DNA of 37,974 bases from a virus: positions 1-37,974 of the IMG/VR virus record IMGVR_UViG_3300005538_000221; one strand, 5' to 3'. Below the pieces are notes generated by a model. That model was not told where the DNA came from and did not search any database. It worked only from the letters and a program-made list of their open reading frames with translations. A program made the translations under genes and the position numbers. Positions 37,744 to 37,974 of this stretch are shown here, piece by piece (within the stretch, counting starts at the first letter, position 1; every line of letters begins with the position of its first letter).

Positions 37744-37974
37744 ATGGACAGGATCGCGACGCCGCTGTCGCCGGCCTTGGAATATGGTGCGCTGCGGGGC
37801 GAGCGCGACACCCGCGCCATCCTCGCCGCCGATCTCTTCGAGGGCGCGCTGCAATGGGATGCCCGCGCCGAGCGCGCGGCGCGCGACGGCCACGACCTGC
37901 TGACCCAGACCTGCCGGCGCAACGCGGCGCTGTTGCGCGAGCGCGCGCATGTCCTGCTGGAGAAGTGCCCGTGA
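37744..37974 (+). CDS. Small protein under the rightward promoter
   Basis: A 76-residue protein from the ATG at 37744. A longer reading from 37690 would begin upstream of the predicted transcription start and is rejected. It is helical and charged (ERDTRAILAADLFEGALQWDARAERAARDGHDLLTQTCRRNAALLRERAHVLLEKCP) with two Cys near the end. No family is recognised. As the first gene of the repressor-controlled rightward transcript it occupies the place of a Cro-like or other early regulator, but no DNA-binding motif is evident. The stop codon coincides with the window edge, so the rest of the transcript is unseen. Confidence 0.7.
   Translation: MDRIATPLSPALEYGALRGERDTRAILAADLFEGALQWDARAERAARDGHDLLTQTCRRNAALLRERAHVLLEKCP

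Noticed and set aside
1-37974. tRNA genes and att direct repeats that would mark prophage ends
   Set aside because: I saw no tRNA-like cloverleaf and no convincing matched direct repeats at the two sides; the element boundaries remain undefined.

Overview
The window is high-G+C DNA, most likely from an alphaproteobacterium. That placement rests on composition, codon bias and the kind of phage genes present, so it is an inference. Almost all of it is one leftward (minus-strand) gene cluster of about 35 kb for a Mu-type contractile tail. It contains tail sheath, tail tube, a frameshifted tail-assembly chaperone, tape measure, Mu gpN-, gpP-, gp45-, gp46-, gp47- and gp48-like hub and baseplate proteins, tail fibres and lysis proteins. 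I find no terminase, portal, capsid, protease, head-tail connector or transposase, and the stretch between the early genes and the tail genes has no room for them. The simplest reading is a tailocin (phage-tail-like particle) locus, not a complete prophage; the right edge remains open.

Layout from right to left. An S24 (LexA/CI-type) repressor at about 36.75-37.46 kb lies between two operator clusters that share a 14-bp palindrome, TAGG-N6-CCTA. The left cluster covers the promoter of a leftward early operon: LexA-like winged helix, VRR-NUC nuclease, small membrane protein, and a possible late regulator that ends at 35.1 kb. The right cluster covers a rightward promoter driving a short gene at the window edge. 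At 34.64-35.1 kb a REPIN-like element, a candidate late promoter, an intrinsic terminator just downstream of it and a structured leader precede the structural genes. These run from 34.64 kb to a strong terminator at 1.65 kb. Left of that is a separate hipBA toxin-antitoxin pair with its own promoter and operator.

The most unusual part is 23.7-30.45 kb. The tape measure ends in a C-terminal tip segment of about 100 residues (consensus around F-x-N-x-P-x-G-x-x-[IV]). The next two genes each START with a copy of that segment and continue into unrelated C-terminal regions. One carries three HExxH zinc-protease motifs, the last resembling an anthrax lethal factor-type domain; the other is unrecognised. 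A small membrane protein and a signal-peptide protein follow them and could be immunity factors. I interpret this as a tailocin that loads protein effectors through a tape-measure-tip docking domain.

A second unusual feature is an array of four paralogous tail fibres inserted between the gp46-like and gp47-like baseplate genes. One has 2222 residues and is built of tandem modules. A fifth fibre-like protein, near the end of the operon, has a Sec signal peptide. Three copies of one REPIN-like palindromic element sit in three of the intergenic gaps.
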